NCBI GenBank assembly: GCA_031549345.1
Contig: JAVBPY010000002.1
Location: 266,570 to 330,569, forward strand
Source: CASFRF01 sp031549345
GTDB lineage: Bacteria; Verrucomicrobiota; Lentisphaeria; Victivallales; Victivallaceae
DNA: 64,000 nucleotides
Direction of reading: 5' to 3'
Each line of letters opens with the position of its first letter. Position 1 is the first letter of the stretch. The notes under the pieces are model-generated. The model ran no database searches. It had not been told where the DNA came from and worked only from the letters and a program-made list of their open reading frames with translations. The position numbers and the translations under genes were made by a program. Below are positions 1 to 7,823 of this stretch, piece by piece.

Positions 1-473
1 AATATGCGGTGGCATTCGGGGCGGAGGTAACGGTTTTCGACCGTACCGAGGCGAAGCGGGAGTTGGCCGCCAAACTCGGCGCGATAAAATACATCAATAC
101 AGCCAATCCACCGGAAATGGAGGGGATGAATGGGACGTTCGATTATATCCTTACTACGATCCCGACGCATTACGACCCGGTTCAGTACTTGAACATGCTG
201 AAAGTCGGCGGCGAGCTGATGATCGTCGGACTGCCCCCCGCGGCCGAGGCTCCGTTGATCAACATCAACGCAATTCCCTTCGGTGTAAAGATATCAAAGT
301 GGATGATGGGTGGCATCGCCGAAACCCAGGAGGCCATGGATTTCTCGTTGCAACATAAAATTTACCCAATGGTGGAAGTAACTCCGATCCAGAAGGTGAA
401 TGAGGCGTTCCAGAATGTGAAGGAAGGAAAAGTTCATTTCCGATACACAATTGACATGAAAACGCTGAAATAA
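1..473 (+). CDS. Zinc-dependent alcohol dehydrogenase, C-terminal part (YahK/cinnamyl-alcohol type)
   Basis: The open frame runs in from the left edge (first full codon at base 3), so the catalytic zinc domain is missing and only the last ~156 residues are present. What remains is the end of the Rossmann nucleotide-binding domain (AFGAEVTVFDRTEAKRELA, then LGAIKYINT) and the C-terminal catalytic return (MGGIAETQEAMDF, then a final FRYTIDMKTLK). These match the YahK/cinnamyl-alcohol dehydrogenase group of medium-chain dehydrogenases, which reduce aldehydes with NADPH in the cytoplasm. The stop is 15 bases before the flavodoxin-like gene, so the two probably share a transcript. Substrate cannot be inferred from this fragment. 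Confidence 0.85.
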   Translation, partial: YAVAFGAEVTVFDRTEAKRELAAKLGAIKYINTANPPEMEGMNGTFDYILTTIPTHYDPVQYLNMLKVGGELMIVGLPPAAEAPLININAIPFGVKISKWMMGGIAETQEAMDFSLQHKIYPMVEVTPIQKVNEAFQNVKEGKVHFRYTIDMKTLK

Positions 474-488
474 CAAAGGAGGCACGGC

Positions 489-1133
489 ATGAAAGTATTG
501 CTTGTAAACGGAAGCCCCAATGAAAACGGCTGCACCTACACAGCGTTGCGGGAAGTCGCAAATGCTTTGGCGGCGGAGAACATCGGGAGCGAAATATTCT
601 GGATCGGCCGCAAGCCGATAGCAGGGTGTACGGCGTGCCATATGTGTGAAAAACTCGGCACTTGCGTAATCAAGGACAATGTTCAGATTTTTCAGAATCT
701 GGCCCGGGAGGCGGACGGATTTATTTTTGGTTCTCCCGTTCATTATGCGGGTGCCAGCGGCCCATTGATTTCCTTCATGAATCGCGCTTTCATCTCGGAA
801 CTTGTCGGCAACGGCAACCGCGCTTTCTACCTGAAACCGGCAGCCGCGGTTGTTTCGGCCAGAAGAGCGGGAACAACCGCGGCATTTTCACAGTTGAACA
901 AGTTTTTTGAGTTGCATGAAATGTTTGTTGTATCCTCAAGTTATTGGAATATGGTTCATGGCGACTGCCCGGACGAGGTGAAAAAGGATTTGGAGGGGAT
1001 GTTGAATATGCGTATTTTAGGACGCAATATGGCGTATCTGCTGCGCTGTCTGCAAGCGGGCAAAGCAAGTGGCGTCCAATTACCGCTCCGCGAGGAACCG
1101 GTCTTCACAAACTTTATCCGGCATGAAATGTAA
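489..1133 (+). CDS. Flavodoxin-like NAD(P)H-dependent FMN reductase (iron-sulfur flavoprotein type)
   Basis: This 214-residue protein begins with the FMN phosphate-loop signature VNGSPNENGCTYTAL typical of the NADPH-dependent FMN reductase/iron-sulfur flavoprotein family. A cysteine cluster at about residues 48-60 (CTACHMCEKLGTC) follows. The FGSPVHYAGASGP stretch near residue 80 is the conserved flavin ring contact. The family carries out electron transfer or quinone/azo/nitro reduction in the cytoplasm. Start is ATG with an AAAGGAGG Shine-Dalgarno. It follows the alcohol dehydrogenase by 15 bases, so the pair looks like a small redox operon. The physiological substrate is unknown. It converges with the Sel1 gene, with only 6 bases between stops. 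Confidence 0.85.
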   Translation: MKVLLVNGSPNENGCTYTALREVANALAAENIGSEIFWIGRKPIAGCTACHMCEKLGTCVIKDNVQIFQNLAREADGFIFGSPVHYAGASGPLISFMNRAFISELVGNGNRAFYLKPAAAVVSARRAGTTAAFSQLNKFFELHEMFVVSSSYWNMVHGDCPDEVKKDLEGMLNMRILGRNMAYLLRCLQAGKASGVQLPLREEPVFTNFIRHEM

Positions 1134-1139
1134 ACCGCG

Positions 1140-2279
1140 TCAGGGATTCAGTTGGGAACGCGTCCGGCGGGCGAATTCGACGGCGCGCTGCGCCCAATAT
1201 TCGGCGGCGCCGGGATCGGCGGGGACGCCGTCGCCCGCGCGGTAACGGCGGACCAGCTCTTCGCAGGCGCGTATTTCGCCGGAGCGCGCGGAGAGGAGAA
1301 ACCATTCGAGGGCCTTCGCCCGATCCGCCGGTATACCCCATCCCGCGTCGTAACAGCGGGCAAGCTGATAGAATGCCGTGGTGGAGCCGTCGGCCGCGGC
1401 CTGTTCGAATTGACGAAGCGCCTCAGGGACATCGCGCGGAACATAATCGCCGGCCAAAAGATATTCGCCGTACTTTACGCGCCCCTGCGGCAGTCCCCGC
1501 GCAGCCGCCTGCCGGAAACATTCCGCGGCCTTGGCGGGGTCCGGCGGCGTTCCGATCCCAAGCTCGTGGCAATAGCCAAGCTTTCCACTGGATTCGCCAT
1601 CGCCTTCCCGCGCGGCCAAAGAAAGATAGTGGAACATCTTTTCTTCGTCGCGCGGAACCCCGCGACCGTAGTAGAAGCAGTCGGCCAGTGCGCGGAGGGC
1701 TTTTACATCCCCCTGGCTTGCCGCCGTTGTAAGGACGGCAACGGCGTCGGCAAGGCCCGGCGCATCCTGTTTTTCCGGCGCTTGTTCCAGATACAGGAGC
1801 GCCAAATCCACGCGGGCGGGAAAATAATCCTCCTTGGCAAGCCCGCGCAAGAAACGGCGCGCGGTCTCCGCATCGGCGGGGACACCGTTATGCCGCCCCT
1901 TTTCCGCGGGGATTCCGCGAAACAGAAGGCGCGCCAGCAAAAGGCGCGCGGGCTTGATTCCGGCGGCGGAGGCGGTTTTGAAATGCCCGTAGGCCAGCAT
2001 TCCGCTGCGCTCCACGCCAAGACCGTGCTGGCGCATTACGCCGAGGTTGTACTCCGCCTCCGGGCTGCCCAGCGCCGCCGCGCGGGAGAACCAGTAGTAC
2101 GCGACCGCCAGATTGCGCGGCCGTCCCGCGCCGCGAAAAAACGAATCGGCCAATTCAAGCTGTGCTGTAACCTCGCCTTTCCGGGCGCGTTCGCTCAGTG
2201 GATCGGCGGGTTCTTCGGCAGCGAACACCCCTCCGGCAAGCAAAAGCGCCGCGCCGAAAAGGAGTCCGCGGCGCATCAT
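1140..2279 (-). CDS. Exported Sel1-repeat (TPR-like) protein
   Basis: A 379-residue protein with a Sec signal peptide (LLFGAALLLAGGVFAAEE, cleavage near residue 20). The rest is a run of about eight Sel1-like repeats, each about 36 residues, with the recurring pattern A..Y..G.GV..D...A..W...AA..G. Sel1 repeats form alpha-solenoids used as protein-protein adaptors, here in the periplasm. The ATG overlaps the lpxD stop (ATGA), so it is translationally coupled to lpxD and ends the envelope block. No catalytic residues are apparent. A role in envelope assembly or quality control is inference from position only. Confidence 0.85.
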   Translation of the reverse strand: MMRRGLLFGAALLLAGGVFAAEEPADPLSERARKGEVTAQLELADSFFRGAGRPRNLAVAYYWFSRAAALGSPEAEYNLGVMRQHGLGVERSGMLAYGHFKTASAAGIKPARLLLARLLFRGIPAEKGRHNGVPADAETARRFLRGLAKEDYFPARVDLALLYLEQAPEKQDAPGLADAVAVLTTAASQGDVKALRALADCFYYGRGVPRDEEKMFHYLSLAAREGDGESSGKLGYCHELGIGTPPDPAKAAECFRQAAARGLPQGRVKYGEYLLAGDYVPRDVPEALRQFEQAAADGSTTAFYQLARCYDAGWGIPADRAKALEWFLLSARSGEIRACEELVRRYRAGDGVPADPGAAEYWAQRAVEFARRTRSQLNP

Positions 2280-3319
2280 TTGCCTTTCGCGAGTTCGGCG
2301 AGTTCCGCTTCAAGTTTCTTGAGCTTGGCGGAAAGTTTCTCGACCTTGGAGGGGAGTGTGTGGCGCGCCATGAATTCGCGCTGGCTCTCCGCCGGTGTGC
2401 CCACCGCGATCATTCCCGCAGGCACGCTTTTGACCACGCCGGATGTTCCGGCGACCTGTACGCCGTCGCCAAGGGTGATGTGTCCGTTGATTCCCGACTT
2501 CGCGCCGAGGATTACGCCGCGACCGAGTTCCGAACTCCCGGCGATGCCGCTCTGCGCCACGAGAATGGAGCTTTCACCGATGACCACGTTGTGGGCAACC
2601 ATCACCTGGTTGTCGATCTTCACGTTGCTCTTGATCCATGTTTTTCCGAAGCGGGCGCGGTCGACGGTCGTGTTCGCGCCGATTTCCACATCGTCGCCGA
2701 TGACCACGATCCCCGTCTGCGGCACCTTGACCAGTCCGCGCGGGCCGGGAACAAACCCGAAACCGTCGCCGCCGATGACAACACCGGGATGCAGAATGCA
2801 GAGGCTGCCGAGAATACAGCGGTACATGACTGTAACATTCGGATAAAGGATGCATTTCGCGCCGATTTTCACATCGTGGCCGATGTAGCATCCGGCGGCG
2901 ATGACGGTGCCGTCGCCGATTTCCGCGCCGCGCTCAATGACCGCGTTCGCGCCGACATGGACGCCCGCGCCGAGCTTCGCCGCCGCATCCACCACCGCCG
3001 AGGCATGGACACCCGGAGCCCATTCGACCGCCGGCGGCGCAAACACCATAATCAGTTTGGAGAACGCGTAATCGACGTGTTCGCAAACAATCAGCGTCCG
3101 GTTTTCGTGCGCCGCGCCCGCGAGGTCTTTGCAAACGATCACCACGCCCGCCTTCGAACTGTCGAGCTGCGCTTCGTATTTTTTATTGCTGACGAACGAC
3201 GCTTGTTCCGGCGCGGCGTCTTTCAGCGAGGAAACGCCGCAGACCATCCGGTCCGGACAGCCGACGATTTCTCCCTGGATCAACGCGGCGATTTCTTTGG
3301 CACTGATTTGTTTCGACAT
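2276..3319 (-). CDS. lpxD: UDP-3-O-acylglucosamine N-acyltransferase LpxD
   Basis: LpxD adds the second 3-hydroxyacyl chain, from acyl carrier protein, to UDP-3-O-acylglucosamine, the third step of lipid A synthesis in the cytoplasm. The 347-residue protein has the N-terminal uridine-binding domain (to ~100) and a long left-handed beta-helix of hexapeptide repeats (~105-310, for example IGAKCILYPNVTV). The catalytic His is visible as H243 in QVMVAHNVVIGE, and the FGFV.G. loop lies at ~187. The C-terminal coiled tail (KLSAKLKKLEAELAEL) is typical. Start ATG follows AAGGAGAACGCC. Its own promoter candidate lies just upstream over the waaP stop. Its presence shows a Gram-negative cell. Confidence 0.95.
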   Translation of the reverse strand: MSKQISAKEIAALIQGEIVGCPDRMVCGVSSLKDAAPEQASFVSNKKYEAQLDSSKAGVVIVCKDLAGAAHENRTLIVCEHVDYAFSKLIMVFAPPAVEWAPGVHASAVVDAAAKLGAGVHVGANAVIERGAEIGDGTVIAAGCYIGHDVKIGAKCILYPNVTVMYRCILGSLCILHPGVVIGGDGFGFVPGPRGLVKVPQTGIVVIGDDVEIGANTTVDRARFGKTWIKSNVKIDNQVMVAHNVVIGESSILVAQSGIAGSSELGRGVILGAKSGINGHITLGDGVQVAGTSGVVKSVPAGMIAVGTPAESQREFMARHTLPSKVEKLSAKLKKLEAELAELAKGK

Positions 3320-3347
3320 GGCGTTCTCCTTTTTTTGAATGCTCTAT

Positions 3348-3374
3348 ATTATATCGTTTTTGAAAAATTTGCAA
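3348..3374 (-). promoter_or_regulatory. Candidate sigma70 promoter for lpxD
   Basis: On the minus strand TTGCAA (3369-3374) is followed after 15 bases by a perfect TATAAT (3348-3353), about 30 bases before the lpxD ATG. It overlaps the 3' end of waaP. The spacer is shorter than ideal, so this is a moderate call. It would give lpxD-sel1 expression independent of the upstream core-LPS genes. Confidence 0.45.
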
Positions 3375-4152
3375 GTTTTCCCGGCGTTTTTCCGTGAACC
3401 TTACTGTAAAGGCGTCGCGCCGTCCGGTCCGCTGCAAGCCAGAACGGCGACGCGGGCGGTACGCCGTACGCGCGGACAAACGCAAGGAGATCCCCCCGGC
3501 TCAGCCCCAGGTCCATACTCGAAAACCACAGCCCCGCCACATCCTTGAGTACATAACGGCGCGATGGGTGTTTCCGCATCTGCGCCCGGTGCAAGTCCAA
3601 CACGTGCAACATGGGGTGCAGAGCGTCCGAAGGAGCCAAAAGAAAATGGCAGATATAGCAATCGCGGTGGTTCACCCCCGCGCGGTGCATTTTTCCCGCA
3701 ATCCGCCCCAACTCGCGGATCAGCGCCCGCTTGTGGCGGAACTCCGGGGGATTCGCCGCCCAATCGCGGCAATAATCCTCCAGGGACGTCATGTTGCAGA
3801 GTTCCTCGGTAACAATGAACGATTCCTGCGCGGCAGGGTTGAAGCCTTTACGTCCGTATGCGGCCGGCACCATGGTGGGAATACCGAGCTCCTCCAGCTT
3901 CCGGATCGCATGGTATTCGTTTTGCGCCCCCAGAACAGCGCATTTTCCCTGAAAAAAGTTTTTCAGGATTTCGCGCCAGCCGACCCCGCGATGGAGTTTG
4001 GCGAAATATCCTTGTCCATCCACCTCGAAACGGAGCGTCCGACGGTTCTTAACGCGCCGGAACTCTTCGCCGGAAAGAGCGAACGCCGCCTCGAAAGGAT
4101 CGCGCCCCGCCCATTTTTTCTGAAAAACAGGATTGAGGAACAATTCGTTCAT
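3349..4152 (-). CDS. waaP: LPS core heptose(I) kinase (WaaP/RfaP family)
   Basis: A 267-residue kinase-like protein that phosphorylates the inner-core heptose of LPS on the cytoplasmic side of the inner membrane. It matches the Enterobacterial RfaP family along its length: RRTLRFEVDGQGYFAKLHRG (ATP lysine K52), a SFIVTEEL hinge, NHRDCYICHFLL (catalytic D164) and LDLHRA (metal-binding D186). The length is usual for the family. The start ATG overlaps the stop of the WaaG-like gene (ATGA), so the two are coupled. Kinase function is well supported. That the acceptor is heptose is inferred from family and neighbours, as no heptose biosynthesis gene lies in the window. Confidence 0.9.
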   Translation of the reverse strand: MNELFLNPVFQKKWAGRDPFEAAFALSGEEFRRVKNRRTLRFEVDGQGYFAKLHRGVGWREILKNFFQGKCAVLGAQNEYHAIRKLEELGIPTMVPAAYGRKGFNPAAQESFIVTEELCNMTSLEDYCRDWAANPPEFRHKRALIRELGRIAGKMHRAGVNHRDCYICHFLLAPSDALHPMLHVLDLHRAQMRKHPSRRYVLKDVAGLWFSSMDLGLSRGDLLAFVRAYGVPPASPFWLAADRTARRLYSKVHGKTPGKLANFSKTI

Positions 4153-5204
4153 TGCAAAATCGCCTCCGCCGCCACCGAAGCGCGGCGCGAATAATCGAGC
4201 GTCCCTGCGTAGCGGATCGCCGTCTGGCGGAGGAGCTCCGGGTAGCCGGGCTCCGTAAGAAGCTCCACAAGAATCGCCTCCAGCCTCCCGCCGTCAAACG
4301 GCTCCGGCAAAACAACGCCTCCCCCCGCCGAAACAATGTCGGCATAACCGCAGCACTCCGAACAAATCGCCGGAAGGCCCGTGGCGGCCGCTTCGGCCAA
4401 TACATTCCCCGCCGCCTCGCGCCGCGCCGGATGCAACAAAATGTCCGCCGACGCCATGCGTTGCGGCACATCGTCCACCGCGCCCAGAGTTGTTACACAT
4501 GCGGCAAGTCCAAGTTTTTCCGCAAGACGGATGAATTCAGCGCGACGCCGATCGTCCCCTGCCAGCGTCAGATGCAATTTTGCGCGGAATTCCTCCGGCA
4601 AGCGGGCAATCGCCTCCAGCGCGCGATCCGCCCCCTTGGTATGGAAATCGGCGCCGATAAGAAGCAGTTCCAGCCGTTCATTCCGTGGCGCGGGCGCGAC
4701 CTTGAACACAGCGGAAACCCCCGGCGGGAGAACAACAAAACGCTTTTCCGGCGTACGGTATACTTCTTTGTAGCTTCGAACCTGGGGGACGGTCAAAGCC
4801 AGAATCCGCGTCTTTGCTTCCGGTGCGAAAACCGCGCGTTCCAGAGCAAGCCACGCGCGGTTGCGCGGCAGCAAGCGTTTCCAGCCGAGCGGACGCGCGC
4901 CGAAACACACGTCGGCGGCGAAATACCAATCCAGTCCCGACATCCGGTTGAACCCGGCCACCCGGTCGAAACGTCCGCGCATCCGCCCGATTTGCCGGGC
5001 GATCGACTTCGCCCGCGCATGGTTGCTCCAGCCGGAGGTTTTGAGGACGACAACGTCCGCGAAAGAGGGTTTTTCCCCCTCCCACGCACCGCAGGCAATT
5101 GTTACATCGTGCCCGCGCCCGGCAAGCTCGCGCGCAATGGACAACATATCGCGTTGTGCGCCGCCGGAAGGGAAATACTTGAAAATAGCCAATAGAATTT
5201 TCAT
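4149..5204 (-). CDS. GT4 glycosyltransferase, WaaG (RfaG)-like
   Basis: A 351-residue GT-B glycosyltransferase. The N-terminal half shows the KYFPSGGAQRDMLSIARELAGRGHDV pattern (split here: glycine-rich acceptor loop at 11-17). The C-terminal half has the GT4 donor site with E...AAATGLPAICSECCGYADIV and GVVLPEP. The family that best fits is WaaG, which adds the first outer-core hexose to heptose during LPS core assembly at the inner membrane. The start overlaps the stop of the GT-C gene (ATGA), and its own stop overlaps waaP. The donor sugar is not evident from sequence. Confidence 0.85.
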   Translation of the reverse strand: MKILLAIFKYFPSGGAQRDMLSIARELAGRGHDVTIACGAWEGEKPSFADVVVLKTSGWSNHARAKSIARQIGRMRGRFDRVAGFNRMSGLDWYFAADVCFGARPLGWKRLLPRNRAWLALERAVFAPEAKTRILALTVPQVRSYKEVYRTPEKRFVVLPPGVSAVFKVAPAPRNERLELLLIGADFHTKGADRALEAIARLPEEFRAKLHLTLAGDDRRRAEFIRLAEKLGLAACVTTLGAVDDVPQRMASADILLHPARREAAGNVLAEAAATGLPAICSECCGYADIVSAGGGVVLPEPFDGGRLEAILVELLTEPGYPELLRQTAIRYAGTLDYSRRASVAAEAILQ

Positions 5205-6970
5205 GGTTTCTTTTTGGGGAGTTTTTCAAAAATCACAAATTCGCGGTGCCCCATTTCTCCCACACACAAAATGTTGTAATGCTCCGCAAGCTCCTTGGCG
5301 TCGCGGGCGAGCGGTTCGAGCTTATCCAAGCGGGCGACAAAAATCGCATCCTCCGGCGCGGCGGCAAGGTGTTCGATCCCCCTGCGGCGATCGAACATCG
5401 GCAGAATCGGCGTACGTTCGCCGGGCAACCCGTTGATCCATGCCCGAATGCGCGTCCGCAACGCCGACTCCGGCTCTGCGGATGCCGCAGCCTTCTTCCG
5501 GGCGGAAAACAGAATGTACGTTCCCTCAAACCGCCGCGCCGCCGGCAGATTGACGAGAATTTTGTATTCGTCGCCATCCGGTCCCAGATTCACAAAGAAG
5601 ACAGGACGCTCCCCGCGCAAAGCGTCGAACGACGCGGTGAAGCTCCGCGCCGTCTGAAGCTTCGCATCCAGCGGCGCAAGGACCAGGGCGATGAAAAGAA
5701 GAAAACTCGCGCCACCCACAAGAAGCAAGGGAAAAGCCCCCGCGCCACCCTCCTTCCGCCGCACTCCAAGGCTGAAAATGGCAAGCGCCAGAAATACCCC
5801 GGAAGGAATATAACGCGACAATACAAGATCCGGCTGAATAATCTTGAATGTAAAATAAATCCCCCATGTCGCCACGAACAAAAGAAGCGGCAGCACCCGG
5901 CAAAGAGAAAGGCAAACACGCCGCAGAATCAGCGCAAAACGTTCCGGCGCAGGATCGACGAAAATCCAGCCCGCCGCCAATGCCAGCGCGGGAAGAACCG
6001 GCGCCGCATAACGCAAGTGCTTCGTCCCGGGAATGCTCAGAAGCAACAAACAAAAAAGCACCCAGGCGGCGAGAATCCGCAGGAAGCGGTATGCCTCCGG
6101 CTCCTCCGGGGCAGGTTTGCGGAACCAATACGGCGCGTAGAGAGCAAGGGCAAGAAGGCCCAGAGGATAGGTAACGGCGAAAGACCCCATCGCGTTGGAA
6201 AAGTAGAAAAACGGCCCCCGCAACGCCGACACCCGGCTGAAGAATTGCGCCTCCAGAAACTGTTCGAGGAGCGAAGCCCCCCCTCCGAGGAAGATCAACC
6301 CGAGCCAACCGGCAAAAAACACGGCGCAGAGGAACGCGGCCAGCACGCCGTACCCGATCAGCCGCCGGATTTCGCCGCGCGCGGCAAAGTACCCGGAAAG
6401 CGCCGCCGCCGGAAGGATCACGCCGAGCGGCCCGCGGATCGCAAACCCCGCAAGATAGATCGCTCCAATCCACCAAAGTCTGGCGTACTTCCTATCGCAA
6501 TCGGCGGAGTAAAACAATAAAATACACCCGACGGTGATCGCCGCAATGGGCATATCCAGCGATGGCGCGCGGGCGATGGAGAGAAATTCATACGAGAGAA
6601 ACAGCAGCGCCGCCGAGCACCACCCATACCCGCGCATCAACCGTTCGCCGAGCTTCCACGTAAGGAAGAGGGTGAGCACCGTAGCCAACACGCTCGGCAA
6701 CGAGAGGGTGAACATGTTCACCACCCTCCCCCCCAGCGTGGCCAGATGCATCAGGTAAACCATGCTTACGGTGTAATCCGTGTAGGGCTGGCCGTTGATG
6801 GTCGGGAAAAGTCCCGCGCCGTGCCGCGCGATTTCCGCGGTCATCAGCGCATAACGGCAGTTGATGCGCGTGATTTCGAGCGTCCAGAGCCCGACAAGCA
6901 GCGCGGCGGCGGCGGCGGCGAGCACAAGCGCGCCGCGCGTCCGGGCGGAATGGGGAGAAAAAAATGTCAT
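5201..6970 (-). CDS. GT-C family membrane glycosyltransferase (ArnT/PMT-like, GT39/83)
   Basis: A 589-residue polytopic protein with about 11-12 hydrophobic segments followed by a ~130-residue soluble tail. It resembles ArnT-type GT-C enzymes, which use polyprenyl-phosphate sugars on the periplasmic face. The first loop keeps RYALMTAEIARHG and GQPYTDY, which align with the ArnT RYA.M..EM and G.PYL. patterns. The acidic pair that normally precedes RYA is replaced by Asn-Cys (INCRYA), so the catalytic carboxylate is not where expected. It overlaps the WaaG-like gene by 4 bases and starts 22 bases after the GT2 gene. It is probably an LPS- or lipid A-modifying enzyme, but activity is uncertain. 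Confidence 0.8.
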   Translation of the reverse strand: MTFFSPHSARTRGALVLAAAAAALLVGLWTLEITRINCRYALMTAEIARHGAGLFPTINGQPYTDYTVSMVYLMHLATLGGRVVNMFTLSLPSVLATVLTLFLTWKLGERLMRGYGWCSAALLFLSYEFLSIARAPSLDMPIAAITVGCILLFYSADCDRKYARLWWIGAIYLAGFAIRGPLGVILPAAALSGYFAARGEIRRLIGYGVLAAFLCAVFFAGWLGLIFLGGGASLLEQFLEAQFFSRVSALRGPFFYFSNAMGSFAVTYPLGLLALALYAPYWFRKPAPEEPEAYRFLRILAAWVLFCLLLLSIPGTKHLRYAAPVLPALALAAGWIFVDPAPERFALILRRVCLSLCRVLPLLLFVATWGIYFTFKIIQPDLVLSRYIPSGVFLALAIFSLGVRRKEGGAGAFPLLLVGGASFLLFIALVLAPLDAKLQTARSFTASFDALRGERPVFFVNLGPDGDEYKILVNLPAARRFEGTYILFSARKKAAASAEPESALRTRIRAWINGLPGERTPILPMFDRRRGIEHLAAAPEDAIFVARLDKLEPLARDAKELAEHYNILCVGEMGHREFVIFEKLPKKKP

Positions 6971-6992
6971 GGCAGTTTCCCTCTAGAAATGT

Positions 6993-7751
6993 TCAACTAT
7001 CGAGCCGGTCGTCGTCTAAAATACGTTGAAAGTCAAGATGATTGAGCTCGCGCCGCACCCGTTCACGGGCGCGCGGTGTCCCTGTTTTTCGTCCGGCGAT
7101 CTCCGGATTTAAAATCATCGTCGCGTGGTCCAAGTGCCGCATGTAGCGCAAAAGCGGACGCGGCTCGATGAATTTGAAGTGAAACCCCGCCTTTTCAAGT
7201 TTGCGATGCAATGCGCGCCCCGCGCTTTCCCCGTCGAAAAAACCGCCGGTATGGAGCCGGAGCAACTCCGTCCGGTACAACGCACAATGGCTCCGCAGGT
7301 AACGGAACTCCTTCTTTCTCAGAAAAAAAGACTCAAGCCATTTGAGCAACCGTTTATGCCAGGATGGTATTTCCAGCTTCCAGCTCCCGACGCCGGCGCA
7401 CTGCGGATCGTCACCGAGTTCGCCCAAAAGGAAATCCAGCCATCCCGGCTCCAGAAGAAGCGTATCCGTGTGAATGATCAATACCAGCGGCGTCGTTACA
7501 CGTTCGAGCGCCATATCGAGCGCGAGCGCGTGCATTTCAAGCGGTTTCTCCCCGGGAACGGCGGGGCGTTCCATAAATTCGATCCAGTTGAGTTTTCGCA
7601 GGTATTCCGTCGAAGCGTCGCGCGAGTCGTTGTCAATGGCGATGACGTGCGTCCTTGCGAAATCCGTGTTTTTGCGCAGGAGGCGCATGCACAGTTTCGT
7701 AAGTTCCGGCGTCCTGTAATTCGGCACAATAATGGTCAAAGATTTTTTCAT
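6993..7751 (-). CDS. GT2-family glycosyltransferase
   Basis: A 252-residue GT-A fold protein. It has the N-terminal SLTIIVPNYRTPELTKLC start, AIDNDSRDASTEYL (nucleotide-binding loop), and IIHTDTLLLEPGWL, where HTD replaces the usual DxD. The tail contains KFIEPRPLLRYMRHLDHA. It is first in the LPS core block and sits 22 bases ahead of the ArnT-like gene. No Shine-Dalgarno is seen before the ATG. A good TTGAGA-N17-TATATT promoter places the expected transcript start at the ATG itself, so translation may be leaderless. Acceptor and donor are unknown. Confidence 0.85.
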   Translation of the reverse strand: MKKSLTIIVPNYRTPELTKLCMRLLRKNTDFARTHVIAIDNDSRDASTEYLRKLNWIEFMERPAVPGEKPLEMHALALDMALERVTTPLVLIIHTDTLLLEPGWLDFLLGELGDDPQCAGVGSWKLEIPSWHKRLLKWLESFFLRKKEFRYLRSHCALYRTELLRLHTGGFFDGESAGRALHRKLEKAGFHFKFIEPRPLLRYMRHLDHATMILNPEIAGRKTGTPRARERVRRELNHLDFQRILDDDRLDS

Positions 7752-7756
7752 TGCGA

Positions 7757-7785
7757 AATATAGCGCCGGAATGCTTTTTTCTCAA
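7757..7785 (-). promoter_or_regulatory. Candidate promoter for the LPS core operon (leaderless start)
   Basis: Minus-strand TTGAGA, 17-base spacer, TATATT (the -10 box is 7757-7762). The -10 box ends only 6 bases before the ATG at 7751, so the first transcribed base would be at or next to the A of the start codon. No ribosome-binding site intervenes. Confidence 0.45.
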
Positions 7786-7823
7786 GCGCATGTTGCAAAA
7801 AAAAGGAAACCGGAGTACATTAC

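Noticed and set aside
1152..2846. Long plus-strand ORF (564 codons) over sel1 and lpxD
   Set aside because: It is antisense to two clear genes, its protein has no family features and is Arg/Ala-rich, as expected for GC-rich shadow frames.
7800..7822. TTGCAA-N17-TACATT as a mutS promoter
   Set aside because: The -10 would end 1 base before the GTG and overlap the ribosome site, so the message would start inside the gene.
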